Assembly: GCA_027315005.1 (NCBI GenBank)
Contig: DAHUZT010000116.1
Location: forward strand, 1-60,710
Length of the DNA stretch: 60,710 bases
Origin: Acidimicrobiaceae bacterium
GTDB lineage: Bacteria; Actinomycetota; Acidimicrobiia; Acidimicrobiales; RAAP-2
Direction: 5' to 3'
The notes under the pieces are model-generated. The model ran no database searches. It saw nothing but the letters and a program-made list of their open reading frames with translations, and was not told where the DNA came from. Positions within the stretch are counted from its first letter, which is position 1. Each line of letters opens with the position of its first letter. The position numbers and the translations under genes are program-made. This document shows, piece after piece, positions 41,294-49,616 of this stretch.

Positions 41294-43699
41294 ATGTCAG
41301 ACGCCATCACCGTGTCAGCCCCGATCAGCGGGACCGACCGCACGCTGACCTTCGAAGCCGGCAAGCTGGCCCAGCTGGCCGACGGAGCAGTGGTCGCCGG
41401 CATCGGCGACACCGTCCTTTTGGCCACGGCGACTGCCGCACGCTCGGCTCGGGAGGGGGCGGACTTCTTCCCGCTCACCGTCGACATCGAAGAGCGGACC
41501 TACGCCGCAGGAAAGATCCCCGGGTCGTTCTTCCGTCGGGAAGGGAAGTCGTCCGACCAGGCCATCCTCACCTGTCGACTGATCGATCGGCCGCTTCGTC
41601 CCTCGTTCCCGAAGGGATTCCGGAACGAGGTACACATCGTCGGGACGATCTTCGGCGCGGATCAGCAGAACCCCCACGACGTCCTCGCCATCAACGCGGC
41701 GTCCGCCGCCCTGATGATCTCGGGGATTCCCTTCGACGGACCGATCGGGGCGGTGCGGGTTGCCTACACGACCGACGGTGGTTGGATCCCACATCCGACC
41801 TTCGAGGAAGGTGACGACTCGACGTTCGAGCTTGTGGTGGCCGGCCGGGCTCTCAGCGAGGCGGGGGACGCCGAGGTGGCCATCATGATGGTCGAGGCCG
41901 GTGGATCAGAACGGTCCTTCCAGTTCTACGAGGAGGGCGCGCCACGGGTCACCGAGGAGGTGCTGGCCAAAGGGCTCGAAGCGGCCAAGACCTGGATCCG
42001 CGAGTCCATCGTGCTGCAGCGGAGGTTGGTCGAGGCATTCGTCGCGGCCCGGGGGCCGATCGCCACCATCGACTACTCGACGCACGGAGACTACGAGGAT
42101 GATGTCTGGGCAAGGGTCGAGGCCATCGGGACGGATCCGGTCGCGCAAGCCAACAGGACCGTTTCCAAGGCGGAGCGAAATGCCGGGTTGGAGGCCGCCA
42201 CTGCCTCCATCCAGGACGCGCTCTCGGGCGAGTTTGCCGGTCGGGAAGGCGAGATCAAAGCGGCTGTGCGCGCACTCACCAAGAAGCTGGTGCGCAAGCG
42301 GATCATCGAGGAGGGCGTTCGCATCGACGGTCGGACCACCACGGAGATCCGGCCGCTGTCGGCTGAGGTCGATCTCTTCACGACCGCTCACGGATCGGCA
42401 CTGTTCCAGCGGGGGGAGACCCAGGTTCTGAACGTCACCACCCTTGGAATGCCCCGGATGAACCAGATGCTCGACACGATCACACCGGACGACTCCAAGC
42501 GCTACATGCATCATTACAACTTCCCGCCGTTCTCCACCGGGGAGACCGGGTTCATGCGGGGTCCCAAACGTCGCGAAATCGGCCATGGCCTGCTGGCCGA
42601 GCGGGCGCTGCTCCCCGTCGTACCCTACGAGGAGGACTTTCCCTACACGCTGCGGCTCGTCTCGGACGTGCTCGCATCGAACGGATCGACGTCGATGGCG
42701 TCGGTCTGTGGTTCCAGCCTTTCGATGATGGCCGCGGGTGTCCCCCTCAAGGCGCCGGTGGCCGGGATCGCCATGGGTCTGGTCCACGAAGACGACGCAT
42801 ATGTGACCCTCACCGACATCCTCGGCGCCGAGGATGCGTTCGGTGACATGGACTTCAAGGTCGCCGGGACCAAGGACGTCGTCACCGCACTCCAGCTCGA
42901 CACGAAGATCGACGGACTTCCCCTCGACGTGCTCACGAAGGCGCTGCTCCAGGCCAAGGAGGCCCGGCTCCAGATTCTCGACGTGATGGCGTCCGCGATC
43001 CCCGGCCCTCGCCCCGAGGTGGCGGCTTCGGCTCCGAAGATCCTCTCCTTCGAAATCCCGCTGGAGAAGATCGGAGAGGTCATCGGGCCGAAGGGCAAGG
43101 TCATCAACGCGCTGCAGACGGAGACGGGTGCAGACATCGCCGTCGATGACGATGGCATGGTCGGAACGGTCACCATCGGTGCCAAGGATGGGGCCGCGGT
43201 CGAAGAGGCCAGGCGGAGGATCGCGACGATTCTCGATCCGCCTCTCGCCGAGGTGGGTACGACGTACGACGGCAAAGTCGTCAACATCACCAAGTTCGGG
43301 GCCTTCGTGAACATCCTCCCCGGTCGTGACGGCTTGCTCCACATCTCGAAGATCGGCCAGGGGCGACGGGTGGAGCGCGTCGAGGACGTTCTCTCGCTTG
43401 GTCAGTCGGTGGAAGTCCGTGTGGACGACATCGATCCCCAGGGAAAGGTGTCCCTTTCGCTCGCCTCTGCGCCGGCGCCCGCCGACGATGGTGGGGTGCC
43501 GCGCTCCGAAGGCCGCGCGGAGCGATCCGAGCGCGCCCGCTCACCTCGCGGAGGTGCTAACCCAGCTTCCCCGGCGTCGTCGTTCGAGGATGCGTTCGAG
43601 GCGCAATTGGAGCAGGAGTTCGGTAATCTCGGGCCGGCGACCTCTGAGGCTCCCACCCGTCCGAGCGGCGGTGGCCGAGGAGGCCGGCGCCGACGTTGA
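41294..43699 (+). CDS. pnp: Polyribonucleotide nucleotidyltransferase
   Basis: 801 residues. PNPase degrades RNA 3' to 5' by phosphorolysis and can add tails. Two RNase PH-type domains flank an all-helical region, with GRTTTEIRPLSAEVDLF and FQRGETQVLNVTTLGMP typical of the second. KH domain: EIPLEKIGEVIGPKGKVINAL with the GxxG loop (GPKG). S1 domain: GKVVNITKFGAFVNILPGRDGLLHISKIG. The last 70 residues are a basic, low-complexity tail ending GGGRGGRRRR. AAGGAG lies 6 nt before the ATG. Its stop overlaps the M16 protease start as TTGA. Confidence 0.97.
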   Translation: MSDAITVSAPISGTDRTLTFEAGKLAQLADGAVVAGIGDTVLLATATAARSAREGADFFPLTVDIEERTYAAGKIPGSFFRREGKSSDQAILTCRLIDRPLRPSFPKGFRNEVHIVGTIFGADQQNPHDVLAINAASAALMISGIPFDGPIGAVRVAYTTDGGWIPHPTFEEGDDSTFELVVAGRALSEAGDAEVAIMMVEAGGSERSFQFYEEGAPRVTEEVLAKGLEAAKTWIRESIVLQRRLVEAFVAARGPIATIDYSTHGDYEDDVWARVEAIGTDPVAQANRTVSKAERNAGLEAATASIQDALSGEFAGREGEIKAAVRALTKKLVRKRIIEEGVRIDGRTTTEIRPLSAEVDLFTTAHGSALFQRGETQVLNVTTLGMPRMNQMLDTITPDDSKRYMHHYNFPPFSTGETGFMRGPKRREIGHGLLAERALLPVVPYEEDFPYTLRLVSDVLASNGSTSMASVCGSSLSMMAAGVPLKAPVAGIAMGLVHEDDAYVTLTDILGAEDAFGDMDFKVAGTKDVVTALQLDTKIDGLPLDVLTKALLQAKEARLQILDVMASAIPGPRPEVAASAPKILSFEIPLEKIGEVIGPKGKVINALQTETGADIAVDDDGMVGTVTIGAKDGAAVEEARRRIATILDPPLAEVGTTYDGKVVNITKFGAFVNILPGRDGLLHISKIGQGRRVERVEDVLSLGQSVEVRVDDIDPQGKVSLSLASAPAPADDGGVPRSEGRAERSERARSPRGGANPASPASSFEDAFEAQLEQEFGNLGPATSEAPTRPSGGGRGGRRRR

Positions 43700-44952
43700 T
43701 CGAAACCGAGGCGCTCGCCTCGGGTGTCCGCCTCGCCACCGAGCGCATGGGGGAGGCACGCTCGGTGTGCATCGGGTTCTGGGTCGGCACCGGAGGGCGT
43801 GACGAGCCACCAGCGCAGGCTGGTGCCTCGCACGTACTGGAACATCTGCTGTTCAAGGGCACCGAGGAGCGATCGGCCTCGGCCATCGCCGAATCGGTCG
43901 ACGAGGTGGGTGGCGATTTCAACGCCTACACCACCAAGGAGTACACCTCGTTCTACATTCGGCTGCTGGCCGAGGACCTGCCGCTCGGGCTCGACATCCT
44001 GTCGGACATCATGTGGCGCCCCGCACTGCGCCAGAGCGATCTCGACGCCGAGCGCCAGGTCATCCTCGACGAGATCCTCATGCATGCCGACGAACCTGGT
44101 GACGAAGCGGCAGAGCAGAGTTCGGCGTTGCTCTTCCCTGGCCATCCCCTCGGGCGTGAGGTGATCGGGAGCAGGGAGTCGGTGGAGGCCATGGATGCCG
44201 GGTGCATCAGTGCCTTCTTCGCCCGTCACTACCGGCCTGGCAACATGGTGGTGGCCGTCGCCGGCGCGTTGGATCATCGCGAGGTGGCCGACGGTCTCGA
44301 GAGCCGTTTCGCCGGACGCCGCGGCGGATCGGCGCCCGAGCGGAGACCTCCCGAGCCGCTGGTGGAGCCCCTCGGAGTGACCACACGCCCGACCGAGCAG
44401 GCGCACCTGGTGCTGGCCTACCGGTCGACCGACCGGTTCGATCCTGCCCGCTACCCGCTGGCGGTCCTCAATCACGTGTTGGGTGGTGGCCTGTCCAGCC
44501 GGCTGTTCCAGGAGATTCGGGAACGCCGCGGACTGGCGTATTCGATCTGGTCCGAACGGATCGCCTACCAGGATGCCGGTTCGATCAGTGTGGGCGTGGG
44601 CACCGCACCTTCCAACGCCTTCGAAGTGCTCTCGATCGTGGATGACGAGCTCGAACGCCTCGGGTCCGACGGCATCACCGAGCGCGAGTTGACCATCGCC
44701 AAGGGAAATCTTCGAGCGGAGGCCTTCCTCGCATGCGAGGACTCGGGCGCCCGGATGAGCCGGCTCGGTGGAGGTCTCCTACTCCACCGCGAGGTCGTGA
44801 GCGTGGAGGAAGCTGTGGCCAGAGTGGAGGCCGTCATGCTCGACGACGTTCGGTCGGTGGCCAGCGACCTGGTCGGAGGCCCCCGGACCCTCTCCGTGGT
44901 CGGCCCCTTCAGCGAATCCGACTTCGACCGGTTGGTCCTCCACCTCGGTTGA
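43696..44952 (+). CDS. M16 family zinc metalloprotease
   Basis: 418 residues from TTG 43696. The inverted zinc motif HxxEH is HVLEHLLF, and the downstream Glu ligand region is ERQVILDEIL. The N-terminal domain (VRLATERMGEARSVCIGFWVGTGGRDE) and the C-terminal domain (LVLAYRSTDRFDPARYPLAVLNHVLGGGLSSRLFQEIRERRGLAYSI) match processing-peptidase-like M16B proteins found after pnp in Actinobacteria. A role in peptide processing is likely but the substrate is unknown. It is translationally coupled to pnp. Confidence 0.93.
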   Translation: MIETEALASGVRLATERMGEARSVCIGFWVGTGGRDEPPAQAGASHVLEHLLFKGTEERSASAIAESVDEVGGDFNAYTTKEYTSFYIRLLAEDLPLGLDILSDIMWRPALRQSDLDAERQVILDEILMHADEPGDEAAEQSSALLFPGHPLGREVIGSRESVEAMDAGCISAFFARHYRPGNMVVAVAGALDHREVADGLESRFAGRRGGSAPERRPPEPLVEPLGVTTRPTEQAHLVLAYRSTDRFDPARYPLAVLNHVLGGGLSSRLFQEIRERRGLAYSIWSERIAYQDAGSISVGVGTAPSNAFEVLSIVDDELERLGSDGITERELTIAKGNLRAEAFLACEDSGARMSRLGGGLLLHREVVSVEEAVARVEAVMLDDVRSVASDLVGGPRTLSVVGPFSESDFDRLVLHLG

Positions 44953-45035
44953 GGACCGCAGGTCGACCGTGGCTCGTCCCTTCTAGCTTCTCCGTTGGCC
45001 GGTCTGCGGGATCCGGCGGCCGGCGCTGCCCACGC

Positions 45036-45041
45036 TAGGGT
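45036..45041 (+). promoter_or_regulatory. Candidate -10 box (TAGGGT) of dapB
   Basis: TAGGGT followed by 7 nt and GTG 45049, so dapB is probably leaderless. Confidence 0.45.
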
Positions 45042-45048
45042 GGCGGCC

Positions 45049-45864
45049 GTGCGCGTCGGCGTGGTCGGAGCGGCGGGGAAGATGGGCCGGGCGGTGTGTC
45101 GTGCGCTCCTCGACGACGAAGAGCTCGCTCTGGTCGCCGCCGTCGATCCGGCACGGGCCGGTGAACCGCTGGCCCCCCTGCTCGCCCGGGACGTGGGGGA
45201 TCTCCGGCTGGCCGCCGATCTGGGGGCACTGACCGATTCCGGCACCGAGGTGGTGGTCGACTTCACCCGTCTCGAGGTGGCCCGGGCCACGTTGGCCTTC
45301 TGCTCCTCCGAAGGGCTCCACGCCGTGGTCGGGACCTCGGGGTTCACCGAGGACGACCTGAACGAGCTGGCAGGTCGGTTCGCCGGGCCGCAGGCCGGGA
45401 CGCCCAACTGCGTCGTCGCCGCCAATTTCGCAATCGGCGCCGTGCTGATGATGAAGTTCGCGGAGCTGGCGGCGCCGTTCTTCGACGGAGCGGAGATCGT
45501 CGAACTGCACCATTCCGACAAGCTGGACGCACCCTCGGGGACGGCGCTGGCCACCGCGGCTCGGATGGCAGCGGCGCGCGACGCCGCGAGCGTCGGGAGC
45601 TTCGCTGCCGACAGGACCGCGACCACCACTCTCGACGGGAGCCGGGGCGGCTCGGGCCCGGGAGGGGTGCGCCTCCACTCGGTCCGACTGCCAGGATTGG
45701 TCGCCCACCAAGAGGTGGTGCTCGGTGCGCTCGGACAGGGCCTGACCGTGCGCCACGATTCTTACGACCGCTTGTCGTTCATGGACGGGGTCCTCCTCGC
45801 GGTGCGGGCGGTCCCGGTGACCGCCGGGCTCACCGTGGGGCTCGAACCCCTCCTGGGGCTCTGA
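45049..45864 (+). CDS. dapB: 4-hydroxy-tetrahydrodipicolinate reductase
   Basis: 271 residues from GTG 45049. DapB reduces the product of DapA with NAD(P)H in the lysine and diaminopimelate pathway. VRVGVVGAAGKMGRAVCRALL gives the nucleotide-binding loop. The substrate-binding site is ELHHSDKLDAPSGTALATA, with His-His-x3-Lys and SGT, and NFAIGAVLMMKFAELAAPFF precedes it. The earlier frame (from 44995) is unconserved, and TAGGGT before GTG 45049 supports this start. It is separated from dapA by a TetR-TetR-diiron insertion, whereas in many Actinobacteria dapB, thyX and dapA lie closer. Confidence 0.95.
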   Translation: MRVGVVGAAGKMGRAVCRALLDDEELALVAAVDPARAGEPLAPLLARDVGDLRLAADLGALTDSGTEVVVDFTRLEVARATLAFCSSEGLHAVVGTSGFTEDDLNELAGRFAGPQAGTPNCVVAANFAIGAVLMMKFAELAAPFFDGAEIVELHHSDKLDAPSGTALATAARMAAARDAASVGSFAADRTATTTLDGSRGGSGPGGVRLHSVRLPGLVAHQEVVLGALGQGLTVRHDSYDRLSFMDGVLLAVRAVPVTAGLTVGLEPLLGL

Positions 45865-45877
45865 GCGGGGCGGATCG

Positions 45878-46489
45878 GTGGCGATCGACACCCGGCAGAG
45901 GATCATCGAGTCGGCCTATGCATGCGTAGCCCACCGGGGGATCGCCAAGACCACGGTCGAGGACGTCGCCCGCCGTTCGGGGGTGTCGCGTGCCACCGTC
46001 TACCGGACGTTCCCGGGCGGGCGTGATCAGCTGGTCGATGAGGTCATCGCCTGGGCTGCCCTCCAGTTCTTCGTCGCGCTGTACGAGCAGGTCCACGGGG
46101 CCGACACGCTCGAAGAGGTGATGGAGCTGGGCATTCGTTTCGCCCACCGGTCGATCGTCGAGCACCAGGTCCTGCAGCGGGTCATGCAGACGGAGCCGGA
46201 CCGACTCCTTCCGGCGCTCACCGTCGAGAGCGTGCACATACGGGAGGACATCGCTTCCTTCCTCGGCCCGTACCTGGCCGTGCGGGATCTGGCCCCGGGC
46301 GCCGACGCTTCAGAGGCTGCGGACTTCCTGGCCCGGATGGTGCTGTCCTACATGTCGTCACCCGGTCGATGGGATCTCGACGATCCGGCCCAGGTCGCCC
46401 AGCTGGTACGGGCCGAGCTGCTGGCCGGGGTGGTGGTGCCCGGCGGACCGTCGGGGCCTGCCGTCCCTGACGCGCCAGGGAGGATCTGA
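45878..46489 (+). CDS. TetR/AcrR family transcriptional regulator
   Basis: 203 residues from GTG 45878, 13 nt after the dapB stop. The N-terminal helix-turn-helix is clear: RQRIIESAYACVAHRGIAKTTVEDVARRSGVSRATVYRTFPGG. The remaining helices form the ligand/dimer domain without known pocket signatures. The HTH is nearly the same as in the next TetR (KTTVED, VSRATVYRTFPGGRD), so the two are paralogues. The stop is duplicated in a 16-bp tandem repeat. It may regulate the adjacent diiron gene (inference). Confidence 0.9.
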   Translation: MAIDTRQRIIESAYACVAHRGIAKTTVEDVARRSGVSRATVYRTFPGGRDQLVDEVIAWAALQFFVALYEQVHGADTLEEVMELGIRFAHRSIVEHQVLQRVMQTEPDRLLPALTVESVHIREDIASFLGPYLAVRDLAPGADASEAADFLARMVLSYMSSPGRWDLDDPAQVAQLVRAELLAGVVVPGGPSGPAVPDAPGRI

Positions 46490-46512
46490 GCCAGGGAGGA
46501 TCTGAGCCAGGG
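46474..46512 (+). repeat. 16-bp tandem repeat at the end of the first TetR gene
   Basis: GCCAGGGAGGATCTGA occurs twice (46474-46489 and 46490-46505) with a partial third copy. It duplicates the stop codon region of the first TetR gene. The next gene promoter starts a few bases later. Confidence 0.8.
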
Positions 46513-46515
46513 TCA

Positions 46516-46549
46516 TTGACAATGAAACAAAATGCAGCTTACTGTTTCA
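46516..46549 (+). promoter_or_regulatory. Promoter with TetR-type operator (TGAAACA-N13-TGTTTCA)
   Basis: A perfect TTGACA -35 (46516-46521) is followed after 18 nt by TACTGT (46540-46545). The inverted repeat TGAAACA (46523-46529) and TGTTTCA (46543-46549) overlaps both. A GTG start follows at 46553, so transcription would begin at or beside it. The arrangement fits autoregulation by the second TetR or its paralogue. Confidence 0.65.
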
Positions 46550-46552
46550 CTC

Positions 46553-47425
46553 GTGGAGGCACAGTGGGGGTCGCCCGCGGCAGAGGATGCTGGTGAAGAG
46601 GATGACCAGGCGTCCGGGTCGGCGTCGGGAGGTCGAGCGCGGCGCCCTTCAGAGTCTTTTCGATCGACGCGGCCGGCGCTCCCTACCAATCGGGAGCGGG
46701 TCATCGATGCCACCTTGCGCTGCCTGGCCCGTCACGGAACCGTGAAGACCACCGTCGAGGACATCGCCCGCGAAGCATCGGTCTCTCGGGCCACCGTCTA
46801 CCGGACCTTTCCCGGAGGACGCGACGAATTGCTCGCCGCGGTGGTCGACACCGAGGTGGCACGGCTGTTCACCGCAGTCGGACTCCGGCTCGGCACGGCG
46901 GAGAACCTGGCCGATGCCCTGGTCGAAGGCATGGTCGAGGCATCGCTCCGGATCACCGGCCACCCTTCCCTGTGCTACCTGGTCGAACACGAGCCCGAGA
47001 CGATCCTCGGCCATCTTGCCTTCGACGAGTTCGATCACTTGCTGGACAGCGCCTCCCGGTTCGCCGCCCCGTTCCTCGCCCGCTGGATGACCCCGCACGA
47101 GGCGGAACGGGTGGCGGAGTGGGCGACCCGGATCGTCTTCTCCTACGCCGCGCCCTCGGAGTCGCTCGGCCTGACCGATCGGCGGCGGACCCGGCGACTT
47201 GTCGAGCAGTTCATGCTGCCCGGGGTCGCTGCCCTGCATTCGGCCGATTCCGGTCCGACCATCTCGATCACACCTTTCGGCGGAGCGTCCACGCCGGCGG
47301 ACCGGGGCGCGATGGGTACGCCGAGAGGCGGACCGACCCTCGATCGATCGAGCGGCATCGACGGACCAGTCGTGGACCCTGCACCAGAGCGAGCCCTGCA
47401 CAACACGAACAGAGGAGCGTCATGA
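46553..47425 (+). CDS. TetR/AcrR family transcriptional regulator
   Basis: 290 residues from GTG 46553; ATG 46532 would sit inside the promoter. About 45 low-complexity residues precede the HTH ERVIDATLRCLARHGTVKTTVEDIAREASVSRATVYRTFPGGRDELLA. The effector domain is followed by a 50-residue disordered C-tail. The gene overlaps the diiron gene as ATGA, so the pair form one operon. The HTH resembles the adjacent TetR, and the operator found upstream is the probable target (inference). Effector unknown; lipid-like ligands are common in this group. Confidence 0.88.
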   Translation: MEAQWGSPAAEDAGEEDDQASGSASGGRARRPSESFRSTRPALPTNRERVIDATLRCLARHGTVKTTVEDIAREASVSRATVYRTFPGGRDELLAAVVDTEVARLFTAVGLRLGTAENLADALVEGMVEASLRITGHPSLCYLVEHEPETILGHLAFDEFDHLLDSASRFAAPFLARWMTPHEAERVAEWATRIVFSYAAPSESLGLTDRRRTRRLVEQFMLPGVAALHSADSGPTISITPFGGASTPADRGAMGTPRGGPTLDRSSGIDGPVVDPAPERALHNTNRGAS

Positions 47426-48555
47426 CCACCGAGATGAAGCAGACGGAAGAGATCATCGGTCGGGCCGAGATCGATGACTACGAGGCCATCCTCTCTGTCG
47501 TGGGTACCGAGGAGCCCGACGGCCGCCACGTCGTCCACTCCGAGTACGACTCCATCTTCACTTGGGACTACGAGAAGGGTGCCCGACCCAAGCTCAACAA
47601 GCTCTACGAGAAGGCGAAGAAGGCGCAGTGGAACGGCGAGACCGACCTGCCTTGGGACACGGCCGTCGACCAGGAGAAGCTGGTCATGGAGGAGGCCGCC
47701 GCCACCGGTGGCTTCGCCGCCGGGTTCGATCTCTCGGGGACTCCGGTCGAACGGTGGACCGAGAAGGAGTGGCTGACCTTCGGCGTCGAGAGCCAGAACT
47801 GGACCTTGTCCCAGTTCCTCCACGGTGAGCAGGGAGCGCTCATCTGTACGGCGAAGATCGTCGAGTCGGTTCCGTGGATCGACGCCAAGTACTACGCCTC
47901 CACCCAGGTGATGGACGAAGCCCGGCACGTCGAGGTGTTCGGCAAGTACTTGGACGAGAAGCTGTCGGGCCACTACCCGGTCAACGCCCATCTTCGGATG
48001 CTGCTCGACGACATCATCGCCGATTCGCGGTGGGATCTCACCTATCTCGGGATGCAGATCATGGTCGAGGGCCTGGCCCTGGCGGCCTTCGGGTTCATGC
48101 ACCAGATGACCGGTGACCCGCTCTTGAAGCAGCTCCTCCGGTACGTGATGGCCGACGAGGCGCGCCACGTCGCCTTCGGCGTCCTCAGCCTGCAGGAGTA
48201 CTACGAGGGCCTGAGCGCCTCCGAGCTTCGTGAGCGGCAGGAGTTCGCTTTCGAGGCCGCGGTGCGCATGCGTGACCGCTTCCTCCAGCAAGAGGTGTGG
48301 GAGCGGATGGGCATCGACCCGAAGCAGGTCGTCCCGCTGGTGCACCAGGCGCCGGACCGCGCCGCCTTCCAGGCCCTCCTCTTTTCGAAGATCGTACCCA
48401 ACTGCAAGAAGCTGGGTCTTCTGGATGCCGCCGACGGCTGGCTCAGAACCAAGTTCACCGAGTTGGGCGTCATCGAATTCGAGTCGTGGGTCGACACATC
48501 GGAGGAGTACGACGCCATGGCCGCCACCCCTCCGACCGAGCGTCTGGCCTCCTGA
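47422..48555 (+). CDS. Ferritin-like diiron domain protein
   Basis: 377 residues from ATG 47422 with AGAGGAG 4 nt upstream. The four-helix diiron site is visible: Glu in HGEQGALICTAKI, ExxH in DEARHVEVFGKYL, Glu in IMVEGLALAAFGFM and ExxH in DEARHVAFGVL. Two ExxH pairs with two further Glu match the carboxylate-bridged diiron oxygenase and R2-like group. Related proteins are frequent in mycobacteria and relatives but their substrates are mostly unknown. The overlap with the TetR gene suggests an inducible oxidation system. No partner reductase is adjacent. Confidence 0.85.
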   Translation: MTTEMKQTEEIIGRAEIDDYEAILSVVGTEEPDGRHVVHSEYDSIFTWDYEKGARPKLNKLYEKAKKAQWNGETDLPWDTAVDQEKLVMEEAAATGGFAAGFDLSGTPVERWTEKEWLTFGVESQNWTLSQFLHGEQGALICTAKIVESVPWIDAKYYASTQVMDEARHVEVFGKYLDEKLSGHYPVNAHLRMLLDDIIADSRWDLTYLGMQIMVEGLALAAFGFMHQMTGDPLLKQLLRYVMADEARHVAFGVLSLQEYYEGLSASELRERQEFAFEAAVRMRDRFLQQEVWERMGIDPKQVVPLVHQAPDRAAFQALLFSKIVPNCKKLGLLDAADGWLRTKFTELGVIEFESWVDTSEEYDAMAATPPTERLAS

Positions 48556-48623
48556 GCACCCGCGTACCCGGATCCATCCCCTCGGGCGGGTGGTGCCCAT
48601 CGTCGGGCGCCCGCGGTGGCTGG

Positions 48624-48629
48624 TAGCCT
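48624..48629 (+). promoter_or_regulatory. Candidate -10 box (TAGCCT) before dapA leader
   Basis: TAGCCT followed by 8 nt and the ATG of a 13-codon frame at 48638. The distance fits a leaderless transcript. Confidence 0.45.
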
Positions 48630-48637
48630 GGCGCCCC

Positions 48638-48679
48638 ATGGACCGCATGCGCCACGCACGCCCCAACGTGCACGGCTGA
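48638..48679 (+). CDS. Candidate 13-codon leader peptide upstream of dapA
   Basis: ATG 48638 reads MDRMRHARPNVHG and ends with TGA at 48677-48679, 7 nt before the dapA ATG. It has three Arg, two His and one Pro in 13 residues and no Lys. A ribosome that stops there could restart on dapA. Whether it senses amino acid supply is unknown, and no attenuator hairpin was established. Confidence 0.4.
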   Translation: MDRMRHARPNVHG

Positions 48680-48686
48680 GTTCCGG

Positions 48687-49616
48687 ATGCCCCGCTTCGG
48701 TGCCGTGGTGACCGCCATGGTCACCCCGTTCGACGTGGAAGGGAAGCTGGATCTCGAGACGGCGGTCGTCCTCGCACGTCATCTCCAACAGCAGGGGAGC
48801 GATGCATTGGTGGTCGCCGGCACCACGGGCGAGGGTCCCGTGCTGACCGACGACGAGCGGATCTCGCTGTTCCGGGCCGTGATCGAGGCGGTCGGCATTC
48901 CGGTCATCGCCTCGACCGGTACCAACGACACCGCCCACTCGATGGCGTTGTCCGTGGAGGCCGAGGCTGCAGGAGCGGCGGGGGCGCTGGTCGTCACCCC
49001 CTACTACAACCGTCCGTCGTCCGCAGGACTGTCCGCCCACTTCCGGGCGGTGGCCTCTGCCTCGTCACTCCCCGTCGTGCTCTACGACATCCCCGTGCGC
49101 AGCGGGCGCCGGATCGGAGCACCCCTCACCATCGAGCTGGCCAGGGAGGTGCCGACGATCGTGGGCGTGAAGGACGCTACCGGGGATGTGGCCGGAGCCG
49201 CCGAGCTGGTGGCGGCCGCTCCCGCCGGTTTCGACCTCTACTGCGGAGACGACTCGTTGACGCTTCCGTTCGCCGCCGTCGGCGCAGCTGGCATCGTGAG
49301 TGTGGCCAGTCACTGGGCGGGCCCACTGTTCGTCGACCTCCTCGCCCGGTTCGGGAGGGGTGACGTCTCAGGGGCGGCTGCGCTGAACCGACAGCTGGCC
49401 GAGTCCTACCGGTTCGAGTCCACCGACGCGTTCCCGAATCCGGTTCCGGCCAAGGCGGCCTGTCGTGCGCTCGGGCTGGACGTGGGCCAGTGCCGGCTCC
49501 CCAATGCGCCCGCAACCCCCGAGCTCGATCGGCGCGCCGGGGAGGTCGTGGAGGCGGCGGCTGCGGCGATCAGCTCGGTGCCACCACACCGTCGGCTGGG
49601 CAAGCACGTTGCCTGA
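48687..49616 (+). CDS. dapA: 4-hydroxy-tetrahydrodipicolinate synthase
   Basis: 309 residues. DapA condenses pyruvate with aspartate semialdehyde in the lysine/diaminopimelate pathway. The Schiff-base Lys is in GVKDATGD, the Tyr residues in TPYYNRPSSAGL and LYDIPVRSGRRIG, and the early motif AGTTGEGPVLTDDER is complete. The family start MPRFGAVVTAMVTPFD is conserved. It is preceded by a 13-codon leader frame and its end overlaps the RNase J start (TTG 49609) if that start is right. Confidence 0.96.
   Translation: MPRFGAVVTAMVTPFDVEGKLDLETAVVLARHLQQQGSDALVVAGTTGEGPVLTDDERISLFRAVIEAVGIPVIASTGTNDTAHSMALSVEAEAAGAAGALVVTPYYNRPSSAGLSAHFRAVASASSLPVVLYDIPVRSGRRIGAPLTIELAREVPTIVGVKDATGDVAGAAELVAAAPAGFDLYCGDDSLTLPFAAVGAAGIVSVASHWAGPLFVDLLARFGRGDVSGAAALNRQLAESYRFESTDAFPNPVPAKAACRALGLDVGQCRLPNAPATPELDRRAGEVVEAAAAAISSVPPHRRLGKHVA

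Noticed and set aside
46532..46552. ATG 46532 as start of the second TetR
   Set aside because: It lies within the -10 and operator region. GTG 46553 follows the promoter and is a better start.
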